Shown: positions 9,225 through 17,231 of the stretch, piece by piece
Numbering within the stretch: position 1 is the stretch's first letter
Layout: each line of letters begins with the position of its first letter
Position numbers and translations under genes: made by a program
Notes under the pieces: model-generated
Seen by the model: the letters and a program-made list of their open reading frames with translations, nothing else
Told to the model about the DNA's origin: nothing
Database searches by the model: none
NCBI GenBank assembly: GCA_965116435.1
Contig: OZ220686.1
Coordinates: forward strand, 1,798,001-1,862,000
Length of the DNA: 64,000 nt
Reading direction: 5' to 3'
From: VXPQ01 sp965116435
GTDB lineage: Bacteria > Bacteroidota > Rhodothermia > Rhodothermales > VXPQ01

Positions 9225-10604
9225 CTACTTCCCTATACAAAACCGGGAGAAAATCTGATCCAGCACATCTTCGTTCGTAATCTCGCCGGTAATGGCGCCA
9301 ATTTCATGCAGCGCCACGCGCAAATCCAGCGCCAGCAGTTCGGCGGCGCTTCCGGACCCAAGGCCCTGCCGAGCGGCCCGCATGGCGTCAAGCGCCTTGC
9401 GCAAATGACGGCGATGCCGCTCATTCGTCACCACAAGCGACCCCTCGGAAAGGCTTAGGTCGCCGCCCGCCGTTTCCAGCAGGCGCGCGATCAGCGGCTG
9501 CAACTCTCCCTCGTCCCGGAAAGCCCGCCGGGCCGACAGGGCGAACACGCCGATGTCCGACAGGGCCTCCTCCTGCGCCAGCAAATCCGTCTTGTTCGCC
9601 ACCAGAAGCACCGGAGGCGCCCCCCGCTCCGTCAGGCCCTCGACAAAGGCTTGCTCGCCCGCGTCCATGCCCGCCGTAACGTCGTACACGTACGCCAGGA
9701 TGTCGCTCCGGTCTATGGCGCGCTCGGCGCGGGACACGCCTTCGGCCTCGATAGCGTCCGTGGCGTCCCGCAAACCCGCGGTATCCGTAAACCGGAACAG
9801 CAAGCCGCCTATTTCCGCCTCGCCTTCCACTTCGTCCCGCGTCGTGCCCGGCGTGGGGCTGACAATGGCGCGATCGCTTCCCAGCAAGGCGTTCAACAAG
9901 GTGGATTTTCCGGCATTGGGCCGTCCGGCGATCACCACCCGCACCCCATCGCGGACGCGGCGCCCGAGCCGCCAGGACTGAAGCAAAGCGTCCAGCAGGC
10001 GCTCGCTCCGCTCCAGCAGATTTCCAAGACGTTCGCGGTCGGCGAACGCCACATCCTCTTCCGAAAAGTCCAGTTCGAGTTCGAGGTACGCACAGAGTTC
10101 GAGCAGGCCCTCCCGGATTTCCGCCAACGCTTCGGAATAGCGCCCCTGCAGGTGCGACACGGACACGCGATGCGCCAGAGAAGACGAGGCATGAATCAGA
10201 TCGGCCACGGCTTCGGCCTGCGCCAGGTCCATCTTCCCGTTCAGAAACGCCCGCTGAGTGAATTCGCCGGGAGCGGCCAGCCGCGCGCCCCCTTCCAGCA
10301 ATGCGTGCAGAATGAGCCGGGTCGCAAAATCCCCCCCGTGGCACGAGCACTCCACCACATCTTCTCCCGTCGCCGAACGGGGCGCCCGGAATACCGTCGC
10401 CACCACCTGATCGAGGCGCATGCCGTCGCAGCGGGTCACATACCCCACGTGCGCCGTATGCGAGGCGACTTCCCGAAGGTTCGCGCCCTCGAAACAAGCG
10501 GCCGCAATGGCCACCGCCTCGGGTCCGGAAATGCGCACGACGCCCAGCGCGGCGCGCCCCCGGGCCGTGGCGATAGCGGCAATGGTGTCGCTGGACGTAG
10601 ACAT
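9225..10604 (-). CDS. mnmE: tRNA modification GTPase MnmE (TrmE)
   Basis: 459 residues, normal length. There is an N-terminal folate-binding domain, a helical domain, and an inserted G domain with GRPNAGKST (P-loop), DTAG and NKTD motifs. It ends in the catalytic FCIGK, whose cysteine is characteristic. It works with MnmG on wobble uridine. It follows yidC by 49 bp in the rpmH-rnpA-yidC-mnmE-mnmG-rsmG string. Confidence 0.97.
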   Translation of the reverse strand: MSTSSDTIAAIATARGRAALGVVRISGPEAVAIAAACFEGANLREVASHTAHVGYVTRCDGMRLDQVVATVFRAPRSATGEDVVECSCHGGDFATRLILHALLEGGARLAAPGEFTQRAFLNGKMDLAQAEAVADLIHASSSLAHRVSVSHLQGRYSEALAEIREGLLELCAYLELELDFSEEDVAFADRERLGNLLERSERLLDALLQSWRLGRRVRDGVRVVIAGRPNAGKSTLLNALLGSDRAIVSPTPGTTRDEVEGEAEIGGLLFRFTDTAGLRDATDAIEAEGVSRAERAIDRSDILAYVYDVTAGMDAGEQAFVEGLTERGAPPVLLVANKTDLLAQEEALSDIGVFALSARRAFRDEGELQPLIARLLETAGGDLSLSEGSLVVTNERHRRHLRKALDAMRAARQGLGSGSAAELLALDLRVALHEIGAITGEITNEDVLDQIFSRFCIGK

Positions 10605-10653
10605 GGCGCAGAAGAAACGATGCGCGGCGCGAACCGACCCAAGGCGGGCTTAT

Positions 10654-12534
10654 TTACTTGCGCCGCTCGGTCGTGCGGGGACCGCCAGGTCGCCGACCCG
10701 ATTTGGCCTTGCCTGTCCGGGAAAGCAGCGAGCGGGGTTTTTTGGCGCGAGCCGCCTGTTTTTTGGACGGGCTTTTCGCCGCAGACGACCCGTTTTCTTC
10801 CTCCTGCGCCTCGGCGATATTCCGATTGATGATTTTCTGCTGCACGGCGGTCACCACGTTATACACCAAGTAGTACAAGCTCAGCCCGGACGCGAAGCGG
10901 TTGAAAATGGCGAAGATCATCACCGGCATCAGATAGGTGAACATCTTCATTTGCGGGTTGGAGGTGGGCGCGGCCTGAATACGCATCTGAACCACCATGG
11001 AAAGACCCATAAGCAGCGTGAAGCCCGCCACGAAATCGCCGTAGAACGGAATGGTGAACGGCAGATTCAGAATGACGTCCGGCGCGGACAGATCGCTGGC
11101 CCACAAAAATCCCTGCTGCCGGATTTCGATGGACTGCGGCAGAAAAAGCCACAGCGCAATAATAATGGGGTATTGCAGCAACATGGGGAGACAGCTGCCC
11201 AGCGGATTGACGCCGGTCTCCTTGTACATCTTCATCATTTCCTGCTGCTGCTTTTGGGGATTGTCCCCGTGCTTCTCCTTGATGGCTTCCATCTTCGGCT
11301 GCAGCTCGCGCATCCGGGCCATGCTCTTGTAGGAGCTTTTCGTCAACGGGTACAGGGCCAGCTTGATGAGAATGGCGAAAACGATGATGACCAGGCCGTA
11401 TCCGGGAATGAATGTCGCCAGAAACGTGAACGCAGGAATGAACACCACGCGGGCCAGCGGGCGCGTAATCCACTCGAAAAAGTCCCAGCCGTAATCCACC
11501 ATGTCGTACAAGCCCAGGTCGTAGTCGGCGATCCGGTAAAACTCCATCGGGCCGATGTACAGCCTGAATTCGTCCGGCCCGTCCTCAGGACGCGGCATAA
11601 ACAGACGCATATCGTAGCTCTGACGAAAATCCGCATTGCCCGGTTCGCCCGTTTGCTCCCCGGCAAGCTCGGCGCCCCGCGTACTGGAGGAGGGGATCAT
11701 AACCGTGGTGAAATACCTCGTTTTGATGGCGGTCCAGTCCACAAGCCCGCTCAGGGGCTCCTCCTGATAATCTTCTTTCCGCAGCACGATATTTTCCACC
11801 TCGCCTCCGCTGCGCGCATAGACCCCCGCCGACTTGACCTCCTCGTTCGGGTCTTTCTCGGTGAACGGAATGCCGCCCTCCCATATCAATTCGTATCCCT
11901 CTCGAGTGGAAAAGGCCGCTGCATTTTCCTGCGCTATCCGCAAGCCGATTTCGTATTCGCCCGGACGGAACGTATAGGTCTGGCGCAACACGCCCCCCTG
12001 AATGCGCGTTTCGAAATGCAACTCGGCGGAATCGCCGGACACGCGCAAGGTGTCCCCCTCGTACGACGTATCGAAATACAACTCGCGCGAATTCAGCACA
12101 TGGGAGCGGGGTGTCGTAAACGCGATGGACAACGCGCCCGTCCCGGTGGCTTCCACCATCTGCACGGGCGTTTCCTGGTCGAATTTCTGATATTGTTTCA
12201 GGATAAAAGACGTCAGCGTGCCCCCCTTCGTCGAGAAAACCGCGCTATACATATCGGTTTCGACCGTAATGAAACGGGCTTCGCCCACCAAGGCCGCCTC
12301 CAGCGTCGTATCCTGCGCCACCGCCTCTGCGAAGGACAGCCCCTCGCCCGATGGCGCGTCGTCGGACGCCAGCATGTCGCTTCCCGTAGCGACTTGTTCG
12401 GCGGCGAGCGAGTCTTCGGAAAACGCCGCCGGATCGTCGGCGGGCGCAACCGGCTCAGGCGGGGCCATCAGCCAGAGCCAGAGAAACATGATAATCGCTA
12501 CCAGGACGGTCGCGATAACGACATTGCGGTCCAA
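10654..12534 (-). CDS. yidC: Membrane protein insertase YidC
   Basis: About 626 residues. I chose the TTG at 12534, giving the family-typical (M)DRNVVIATVLVAIIMFLWLW N-terminal membrane segment; AAGGGG lies about 8-13 bases upstream. The frame stays open to 12609, a possible longer start. A large periplasmic domain (about residues 60-360) separates the first membrane helix from the C-terminal insertase core with its hydrophobic segments. The tail is rich in Lys and Arg, as usual for ribosome contact. It inserts and folds inner-membrane proteins with or without SecYEG. No yidD is found between rnpA and this gene. Confidence 0.93.
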   Translation of the reverse strand: MDRNVVIATVLVAIIMFLWLWLMAPPEPVAPADDPAAFSEDSLAAEQVATGSDMLASDDAPSGEGLSFAEAVAQDTTLEAALVGEARFITVETDMYSAVFSTKGGTLTSFILKQYQKFDQETPVQMVEATGTGALSIAFTTPRSHVLNSRELYFDTSYEGDTLRVSGDSAELHFETRIQGGVLRQTYTFRPGEYEIGLRIAQENAAAFSTREGYELIWEGGIPFTEKDPNEEVKSAGVYARSGGEVENIVLRKEDYQEEPLSGLVDWTAIKTRYFTTVMIPSSSTRGAELAGEQTGEPGNADFRQSYDMRLFMPRPEDGPDEFRLYIGPMEFYRIADYDLGLYDMVDYGWDFFEWITRPLARVVFIPAFTFLATFIPGYGLVIIVFAILIKLALYPLTKSSYKSMARMRELQPKMEAIKEKHGDNPQKQQQEMMKMYKETGVNPLGSCLPMLLQYPIIIALWLFLPQSIEIRQQGFLWASDLSAPDVILNLPFTIPFYGDFVAGFTLLMGLSMVVQMRIQAAPTSNPQMKMFTYLMPVMIFAIFNRFASGLSLYYLVYNVVTAVQQKIINRNIAEAQEEENGSSAAKSPSKKQAARAKKPRSLLSRTGKAKSGRRPGGPRTTERRK

Positions 12535-12633
12535 ATCAGGTTCCCCTTGCTCGTATGAAAGAATGGACGGGTGGTGTTTGCGCGTTCCGCAACGGCGCAA
12601 AAACGCCAAAACGCCGCCGCGCTAAACGGGAAG

Positions 12634-13110
12634 TCATGCGCGACGTTCCAATCGCATGGAAGATTCGTCGAGACGACGGCAAAGTTCTTGCAAGGCTTTC
12701 GGCACATCGGCATGCACCCGACGCCCCGGTCGAATATCGTCCGACCGCCCGCCGCGATGCAGAATCATCATGGTCAATGCGCTGGACGTACCGGAAAAAC
12801 GGTCCAGTATGTCCTGCTGATGAAGGCGCCAGGCTTCGCGCAATAACCGCTTGACGCGATTCCGCGTCGCGGCGCGGGCGTGGCGACCGGGCGCAAATCC
12901 GACCTGGGCCGGCACATCGGCTTCAAGATGCGTGCGGGGCACGATCCGGTACACAATCCGAATGCACCCCTTGCCTACCGTGGCCACGTCTTCGCGGGTA
13001 CGGTCGAACAAGGGGCGAATAAGACGTTTCCGCTTGAGACGAAACGAGCGCGGCAATTTCTGAAACGGGCGCGGGCGTTCGTCTTTCGACAGGCGTTCCT
13101 CTTTCGACAC
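12634..13110 (-). CDS. rnpA: Ribonuclease P protein component RnpA
   Basis: 158 residues from a GTG at 13110, 14 bp after the rpmH stop. The RNR-box segment ATRNRVKRLLREAWR (about residues 80-95) and the FRLKRKRLIRPLF start of the fold are clear. It is the protein subunit that helps RNase P RNA mature tRNA 5' ends. There are about 20 extra N-terminal residues rich in Lys and Glu, and a modest C-terminal extension, so an internal start near LPRSFRL is possible. Confidence 0.92.
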   Translation of the reverse strand: MSKEERLSKDERPRPFQKLPRSFRLKRKRLIRPLFDRTREDVATVGKGCIRIVYRIVPRTHLEADVPAQVGFAPGRHARAATRNRVKRLLREAWRLHQQDILDRFSGTSSALTMMILHRGGRSDDIRPGRRVHADVPKALQELCRRLDESSMRLERRA

Positions 13111-13124
13111 AAGGCGCCCTCAGA

Positions 13125-13280
13125 CTATTTGCCTGAACGCGTGTCGCTTACGGTAAGGACACGACGGCCTTTCCCGCGGCGGCGCTTGAGCACCTTGCGG
13201 CCGTTTTTCGAACGCATGCGAGCGCGGAAACCATGCTTGTTGGCGCGTTTGCGGCGACTGGGCTGATACGTACGTTTCAT
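13125..13280 (-). CDS. rpmH: Ribosomal protein bL34
   Basis: A 51-residue frame read from the ATG at 13280: it begins MKRTYQPSRRKRANKHGF and ends with DTRSGK. This is the conserved L34 sequence, strongly basic and of family length. It is a large-subunit protein and heads the rpmH-rnpA-yidC string, the usual order near bacterial origins. Confidence 0.97.
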   Translation of the reverse strand: MKRTYQPSRRKRANKHGFRARMRSKNGRKVLKRRRGKGRRVLTVSDTRSGK

Positions 13281-13452
13281 GATAACAGGGCGTCTGAAAA
13301 CGCTTCTCGATTAATTTTTGCAACAGGTACAGAACGCGTTTGTACGCACATGCCCACAGGTATGTTTTCCCGCATCCCAAAGGATGCAAAACGTCGGTTC
13401 GGAACCCTGCACGCCGGACGGAGTACGCGATAGTTTGTAGCAGGATAGCGTG

Positions 13453-13524
13453 GCGGGAGTAGCTCAGGGGTAGAGCATCAGCTTCCCAAGCTGAGGGTCG
13501 CGGGTTCGAATCCCGTTTCCCGCT
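13453..13524 (+). tRNA. tRNA-Gly (CCC anticodon)
   Basis: A 72-nt cloverleaf. The acceptor arm GCGGGAG pairs with TTCCCGC (one G-U), the D arm is GCTC/GAGC, the anticodon stem TCAGC/GCTGA encloses loop TTCCCAA, and the T arm is GCGGG/CCCGT with TTCGAAT. U73 agrees with glycine identity. CCA is not encoded. Confidence 0.95.
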
Positions 13525-13585
13525 CGACAAGACGAGTATGCGAACGGTTCGGCGAACGTAGCGATACGCTCTCCGTATGCCCTGA

Positions 13586-13660
13586 GGGCGGTTAGCTCAG
13601 CTGGTTTAGAGCGCCTGCCTTACAAGCAGGAGGTCACTGGTTCGAATCCGGTACCGCCCA
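13586..13660 (+). tRNA. tRNA-Val (TAC anticodon)
   Basis: A 75-nt cloverleaf. The acceptor GGGCGGT pairs with ACCGCCC, the anticodon stem CCTGC/GCAGG encloses loop CTTACAA, the T loop is TTCGAAT, and A73 is the discriminator. It lies 61 bp after tRNA-Gly on the same strand, probably co-transcribed. CCA is not encoded. Confidence 0.95.
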
Positions 13661-13700
13661 CGAAACAGGAGTATGTCCGGCGCATTCTATCGTTCCTGCG

Positions 13701-13729
13701 TTGACTTCTTGCGCTAAAAACAGTAGACT
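13701..13729 (+). promoter_or_regulatory. Sigma70-like promoter for the signalling operon
   Basis: TTGACT at 13701-13706 and TAGACT at 13724-13729, separated by 17 bp. It lies 115 bp before the STAS gene and 40 bp after tRNA-Val, in a stretch without coding potential. Confidence 0.5.
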
Positions 13730-13843
13730 ACCACTATATCGTTTTCGCCGTGTTCCCGCTGTACGGGTCCAGAGCCGGCGCGAATCCCGCAGGATGCATA
13801 AAAATTTAAACGCGAAACCACTACGCTCACGGAGGTAGAGTCC

Positions 13844-14179
13844 ATGCAGGTAATTACCGAAAACAAAAACGGGAGCCTTGTTATCGTAACCAAGGGCCGC
13901 GTCGACGGCAGCAATGCTCCGGAATTTCAGGAAGCCCTGAAAGAAGCCCTCAAGGGAGGCGAACGCACGGTCGTGCTGGATTTCGAGCACCTTGCGTACA
14001 TAAGCAGCGCGGGCTTGCGGGTCATCCTGATGTTCGCCAAGCAGATGCGACGGGAGAACATCTCCTTTGCGGCCTGTTCGCTCATTGCCGCCGTGAAGGA
14101 TATTTTCGCCATCAGCGGCTTCGACAAGATTATTCCGCTCCACGCATCGCAACAGGAAGCGTTGGCGGCGCTCACGTAA
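13844..14179 (+). CDS. STAS-domain anti-sigma factor antagonist (RsbV/SpoIIAA-like)
   Basis: 111 residues, a single STAS domain. The YISSAGLRV segment at residues 52-60 holds the phospho-acceptor site; Ser55 aligns with the phosphorylated serine of the family. In such modules the unphosphorylated STAS protein binds the kinase/anti-sigma factor, and a PP2C phosphatase reactivates it. First gene of a five-gene operon whose next members encode exactly such a phosphatase and kinase. GGAGG lies 8-12 bases before the ATG. Confidence 0.9.
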   Translation: MQVITENKNGSLVIVTKGRVDGSNAPEFQEALKEALKGGERTVVLDFEHLAYISSAGLRVILMFAKQMRRENISFAACSLIAAVKDIFAISGFDKIIPLHASQQEALAALT

Positions 14180-14234
14180 GGAACGACACCGCATTTCCCG
14201 ACCCGTCGAGACAGAACACGAAAAACATCTGGTC

Positions 14235-15398
14235 ATGGGCAACAGGGCATACAAAATTCTCGTAGTGGACGACGAGCCGGACCTGCAACCGCTCATGTTG
14301 CAGCGCATGCGGCGGAGCATTCGCAGCGGCAAATATACGTTCGTCTTTGCCGGAAACGGATTGGAGGCGCTGGATCGATTGCGTGCAGAAAAGGACATAG
14401 ACATGGTGGTGTCGGATATCAACATGCCCCAAATGGACGGGCTGACGCTGCTGGAACAGATTGCGCAACTGGACCCGAATATTCGCTCCGTAATTATTTC
14501 CGCGTACGGAGACATGAAGAACATTCGCACGGCGATGAACCGGGGCGCGTTCGACTTCATTACCAAACCGGTCGATTTCGACGACCTCCGCATCACCATC
14601 GACCGGACCCTCGAGCACATGGCGCGGTGGCGCGAAGCACTCGCTTCGCGGGACAAGCTGGTTACGCTGCAAAACGAACTGGATATTGCCCGAAAGATGC
14701 AGCGGGCCATTCTCCCCACGGAATTCCCCAAAAAACCCGGCTACAGCGTGTTCGGCGACATGGAGCCCGCCCGAAACGTGGGGGGAGATTTTTTCGATGT
14801 GATTCCTCTGCCGCGCGGCCGGGTGGGCCTCGCCATAGCCGACGTATCAGACAAAGGCGTGCCGGCAGCCCTGTTCATGATGTCCACGCGCACCTTGCTG
14901 AAAGGCGCAGCCATCGGGCGCGACCGGCCTGCGGACACGCTGCGCGAAGTAAATAATCTGTTGTGCGAGAAGAACGACACCATGATGTTCGTGACGCTCC
15001 TGTACGGGATATACGACCAGGATACCGGAGAATTCACGTATGCGAATGCGGGGCACAATAGCCCGGTCCTCGTTCATCCCGACAAAACGTGTGAAATGCT
15101 TCCGCTTACCGACGGAATCGCCATCGGGGTCATGCCCGATCTGGAGTACCAGCAAAAAACCGTCACGCTGGCCCCGGGAGACATGCTTAATTTTTATACG
15201 GACGGCGTCACGGAAGCCATGAACGAAAACCTGGACGTGTTTGGCGAAGAACGCCTCTTCGATATTCTCAGGAACATGTCGTCCAACGATCCCAAGGCTA
15301 TCACGCAGAAGATCTTTGACGAAGTCCGGGCCTTTGCAGGCGAAGCCCCCCAGTCGGACGACATTACCAGCCTGACCCTCTGCCTGCCGGAAACTTGA
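14235..15398 (+). CDS. Response regulator with PP2C (SpoIIE/RsbU-type) phosphatase output
   Basis: 387 residues. The receiver domain (about 6-125) has acidic pair D12-D13, phospho-acceptor D61 in VVSDINMPQMDG, T90-region SA and K111 in TKP. A helical linker follows (about 125-165). The PP2C domain (about 170-385) has the metal-binding GDFFD at 184-188 and ADVSDKG near 205. A phosphorylated receiver is expected to switch the phosphatase acting on the STAS partner encoded just upstream. The histidine kinase at the operon's end is the likely phosphodonor, by inference. Confidence 0.93.
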   Translation: MGNRAYKILVVDDEPDLQPLMLQRMRRSIRSGKYTFVFAGNGLEALDRLRAEKDIDMVVSDINMPQMDGLTLLEQIAQLDPNIRSVIISAYGDMKNIRTAMNRGAFDFITKPVDFDDLRITIDRTLEHMARWREALASRDKLVTLQNELDIARKMQRAILPTEFPKKPGYSVFGDMEPARNVGGDFFDVIPLPRGRVGLAIADVSDKGVPAALFMMSTRTLLKGAAIGRDRPADTLREVNNLLCEKNDTMMFVTLLYGIYDQDTGEFTYANAGHNSPVLVHPDKTCEMLPLTDGIAIGVMPDLEYQQKTVTLAPGDMLNFYTDGVTEAMNENLDVFGEERLFDILRNMSSNDPKAITQKIFDEVRAFAGEAPQSDDITSLTLCLPET

Positions 15399-15401
15399 CG
15401 C

Positions 15402-15821
15402 GTGACCTCCATGCTTTCGCTCAGTATCAAAACCGACGTCTCGGAACTGGCGCGCATTTTCGCTGCCGTGGACGAGCTTGGAAGTCAGCACAACTGGCCT
15501 GCCGACTTCATTTTCCGGATCAATCTGGTGATTGAAGAGGTGGCGATGAATTGCATAACGTATTGCCGCCTCGAAGGGGTCTCCGAGTTCGAAATCAGGA
15601 TAGCCCCGGAAAACGACATCCTTACGATTGAGATCATAGACGCCGGACGACCCTTCAATCCGCTGACGGACGCCCCGGAGGCGGACACGGATTCGGATAT
15701 AGAGGATCGCCCCGTAGGCGGCCTGGGCATACACCTGGTGCGCACCATGACCGACGAGATGCGTTATCGGCGGGAAGAAGACCGGAACCACCTTGTGCTA
15801 ATCATGCACAAACCCTCATGA
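15402..15821 (+). CDS. Serine/threonine-protein kinase / anti-sigma factor (RsbW-like ATPase)
   Basis: 139 residues from the GTG at 15402, with an ATG at 15411 as alternative. It is a GHKL ATPase: N-box NLVIEEVAMN (about residues 42-51) and G-box PVGGLGIHLV (about 105-114). The family phosphorylates STAS antagonists and sequesters a sigma factor or other target. It starts three bases after the phosphatase stop and overlaps the next gene by 4 bp (ATGA), so translation is coupled. Confidence 0.88.
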   Translation: MTSMLSLSIKTDVSELARIFAAVDELGSQHNWPADFIFRINLVIEEVAMNCITYCRLEGVSEFEIRIAPENDILTIEIIDAGRPFNPLTDAPEADTDSDIEDRPVGGLGIHLVRTMTDEMRYRREEDRNHLVLIMHKPS

Positions 15822-17206
15822 GACGACTGACCGGCCTGGCGGCCCTCGCGCTTCTGACGCCGGTTCTGACAGGAATCGGCCCTTTTGTCGCCCCCATCGC
15901 CATTCCGAAGGGGGGTACAGGGCCGTGCGAAGACGCTTCCGCATACGAAAAAAGCGAGGGCCTTTCAGAAAACCGAATCCTGAAAACCCGGGCGGAAAAC
16001 GTTGCGCTCTCCGAAAGCGCGACGCCATACGCCTCGGCGGCGGACACAACCCTGGCCACCCGGGAAGTCGGCGTTTCCGACGACCAGGTCCTTTTTGGAC
16101 AATCCGCGGCCTTCACGGGACCGGCCCAGGAACTTGGGCAGGACATGCGGCGGGGCATCCAGGCCGCGTTTCATGAAATCAATCGACGGGGCGGCGTGCA
16201 TGGACGCCAGTTGAGTCTGGTGTCCCTTGACGACGCCTACGAACCCGAGGCAGCGATTCGGAATACCCTGCAATTGATTGAGGAGGAAAACGTGTTTGGG
16301 CTGATCGGCGCGGTCGGCACGCCTACGTCCCGGTCCGCCGTTCCGGTCGCCGCAGAGGCGAATATCCCCTACATCGCGCCGTTTACGGGCGCCGCTTTTC
16401 TCCGCGACACCACGTGGCAAAACATTATCAACCTGCGTGCTTCGTACGACCAGGAAACGGAAGCCATGGTCGCCCGGCTGACGGAAGATCTTGGCATCGA
16501 GCGGATATCGATACTCTATCAGGACGATTCCTTTGGACGTGCGGGCTATCTGGGGGCTCGAAAGGCGCTTGAAAAACGCGGCATGGCGCCGGCCTCCATC
16601 GGATTGTATACGCGCAACACGCTGGCCGTCAAAACGGGCCTCCTGGATCTGCGCCGGGGCGATCCCGAAGCCGTGATTCTCGTCGGAGCGTACCAACCCG
16701 TAGCCACCCTGATTTCATGGGCAAGGCATATCGGCCTGAATCCCGTGTTCATAACCATCTCTTTCGTAGGCAGCAACGCGCTGGCCCGGGAACTCGGAAC
16801 AGAGGGCCGCGGCGTATTCGTAACCCAGGTAGTGCCTTTTCCGCTGGACCAAACGCTTCCGGTCGTCGCCGCCTACCAGCGTGCGCTCGCGGCCTATGCT
16901 CCCCGGGCCACGCCGGGGTTCGTCTCCTTCGAAGGGTATCTGGCCGGACGCCTGGCCGCCGCCGGACTGGAACGGTGCGGCGCGGAGGCCACGCGACGTT
17001 GTTTTATGGATACCTTGCAGCAAACGGACGGCGTACGCATCGACATCAACGGCTTCACGCTTCGTTACGGGCAAAACGACAATCAGGGGTCCGACACCGT
17101 GTTTCTGACCATGATCGGCCAGGATGGCCGGTATTATCCCGTCAATTCGCTCATGGATACGGATCGCCTGTGGAAACAGCTGCCCGTTATGTGGCCCATG
17201 AATTAG
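15818..17206 (+). CDS. Periplasmic substrate-binding protein (Leu/Ile/Val-binding, Peripla_BP_6 type), orphan
   Basis: 462 residues. A signal peptide spans about residues 1-30 (MRRLTGLAALALLTPVLTGI), followed by about 60 residues of unconserved linker. The binding core then begins at VLFGQSAAFTGPAQELGQDM near 88 and includes GRQLSLVSLDDAYEPEAA, typical of branched-chain amino acid/amide receptors. No permease or ATPase gene is nearby. The neighbours are a partner-switch module and a sensor kinase with a large extracytoplasmic domain, so it more likely presents a ligand to the kinase than feeds a transporter; that is inference. Confidence 0.88.
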   Translation: MRRLTGLAALALLTPVLTGIGPFVAPIAIPKGGTGPCEDASAYEKSEGLSENRILKTRAENVALSESATPYASAADTTLATREVGVSDDQVLFGQSAAFTGPAQELGQDMRRGIQAAFHEINRRGGVHGRQLSLVSLDDAYEPEAAIRNTLQLIEEENVFGLIGAVGTPTSRSAVPVAAEANIPYIAPFTGAAFLRDTTWQNIINLRASYDQETEAMVARLTEDLGIERISILYQDDSFGRAGYLGARKALEKRGMAPASIGLYTRNTLAVKTGLLDLRRGDPEAVILVGAYQPVATLISWARHIGLNPVFITISFVGSNALARELGTEGRGVFVTQVVPFPLDQTLPVVAAYQRALAAYAPRATPGFVSFEGYLAGRLAAAGLERCGAEATRRCFMDTLQQTDGVRIDINGFTLRYGQNDNQGSDTVFLTMIGQDGRYYPVNSLMDTDRLWKQLPVMWPMN

Positions 17207-17231
17207 CCAACCCGCTTGCAGGCGCATTTCC

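Noticed and set aside
10420..12558. 712-codon plus-strand open frame
   Set aside because: It is antisense to yidC, whose protein is recognisable throughout; the composition (many His, Arg, Gln) is typical of a shadow frame.
13426..13440. Bacteroidota-type -7 element (TAGTTTG) before tRNA-Gly
   Set aside because: Shortened motif and no TTG at the expected -33 distance.
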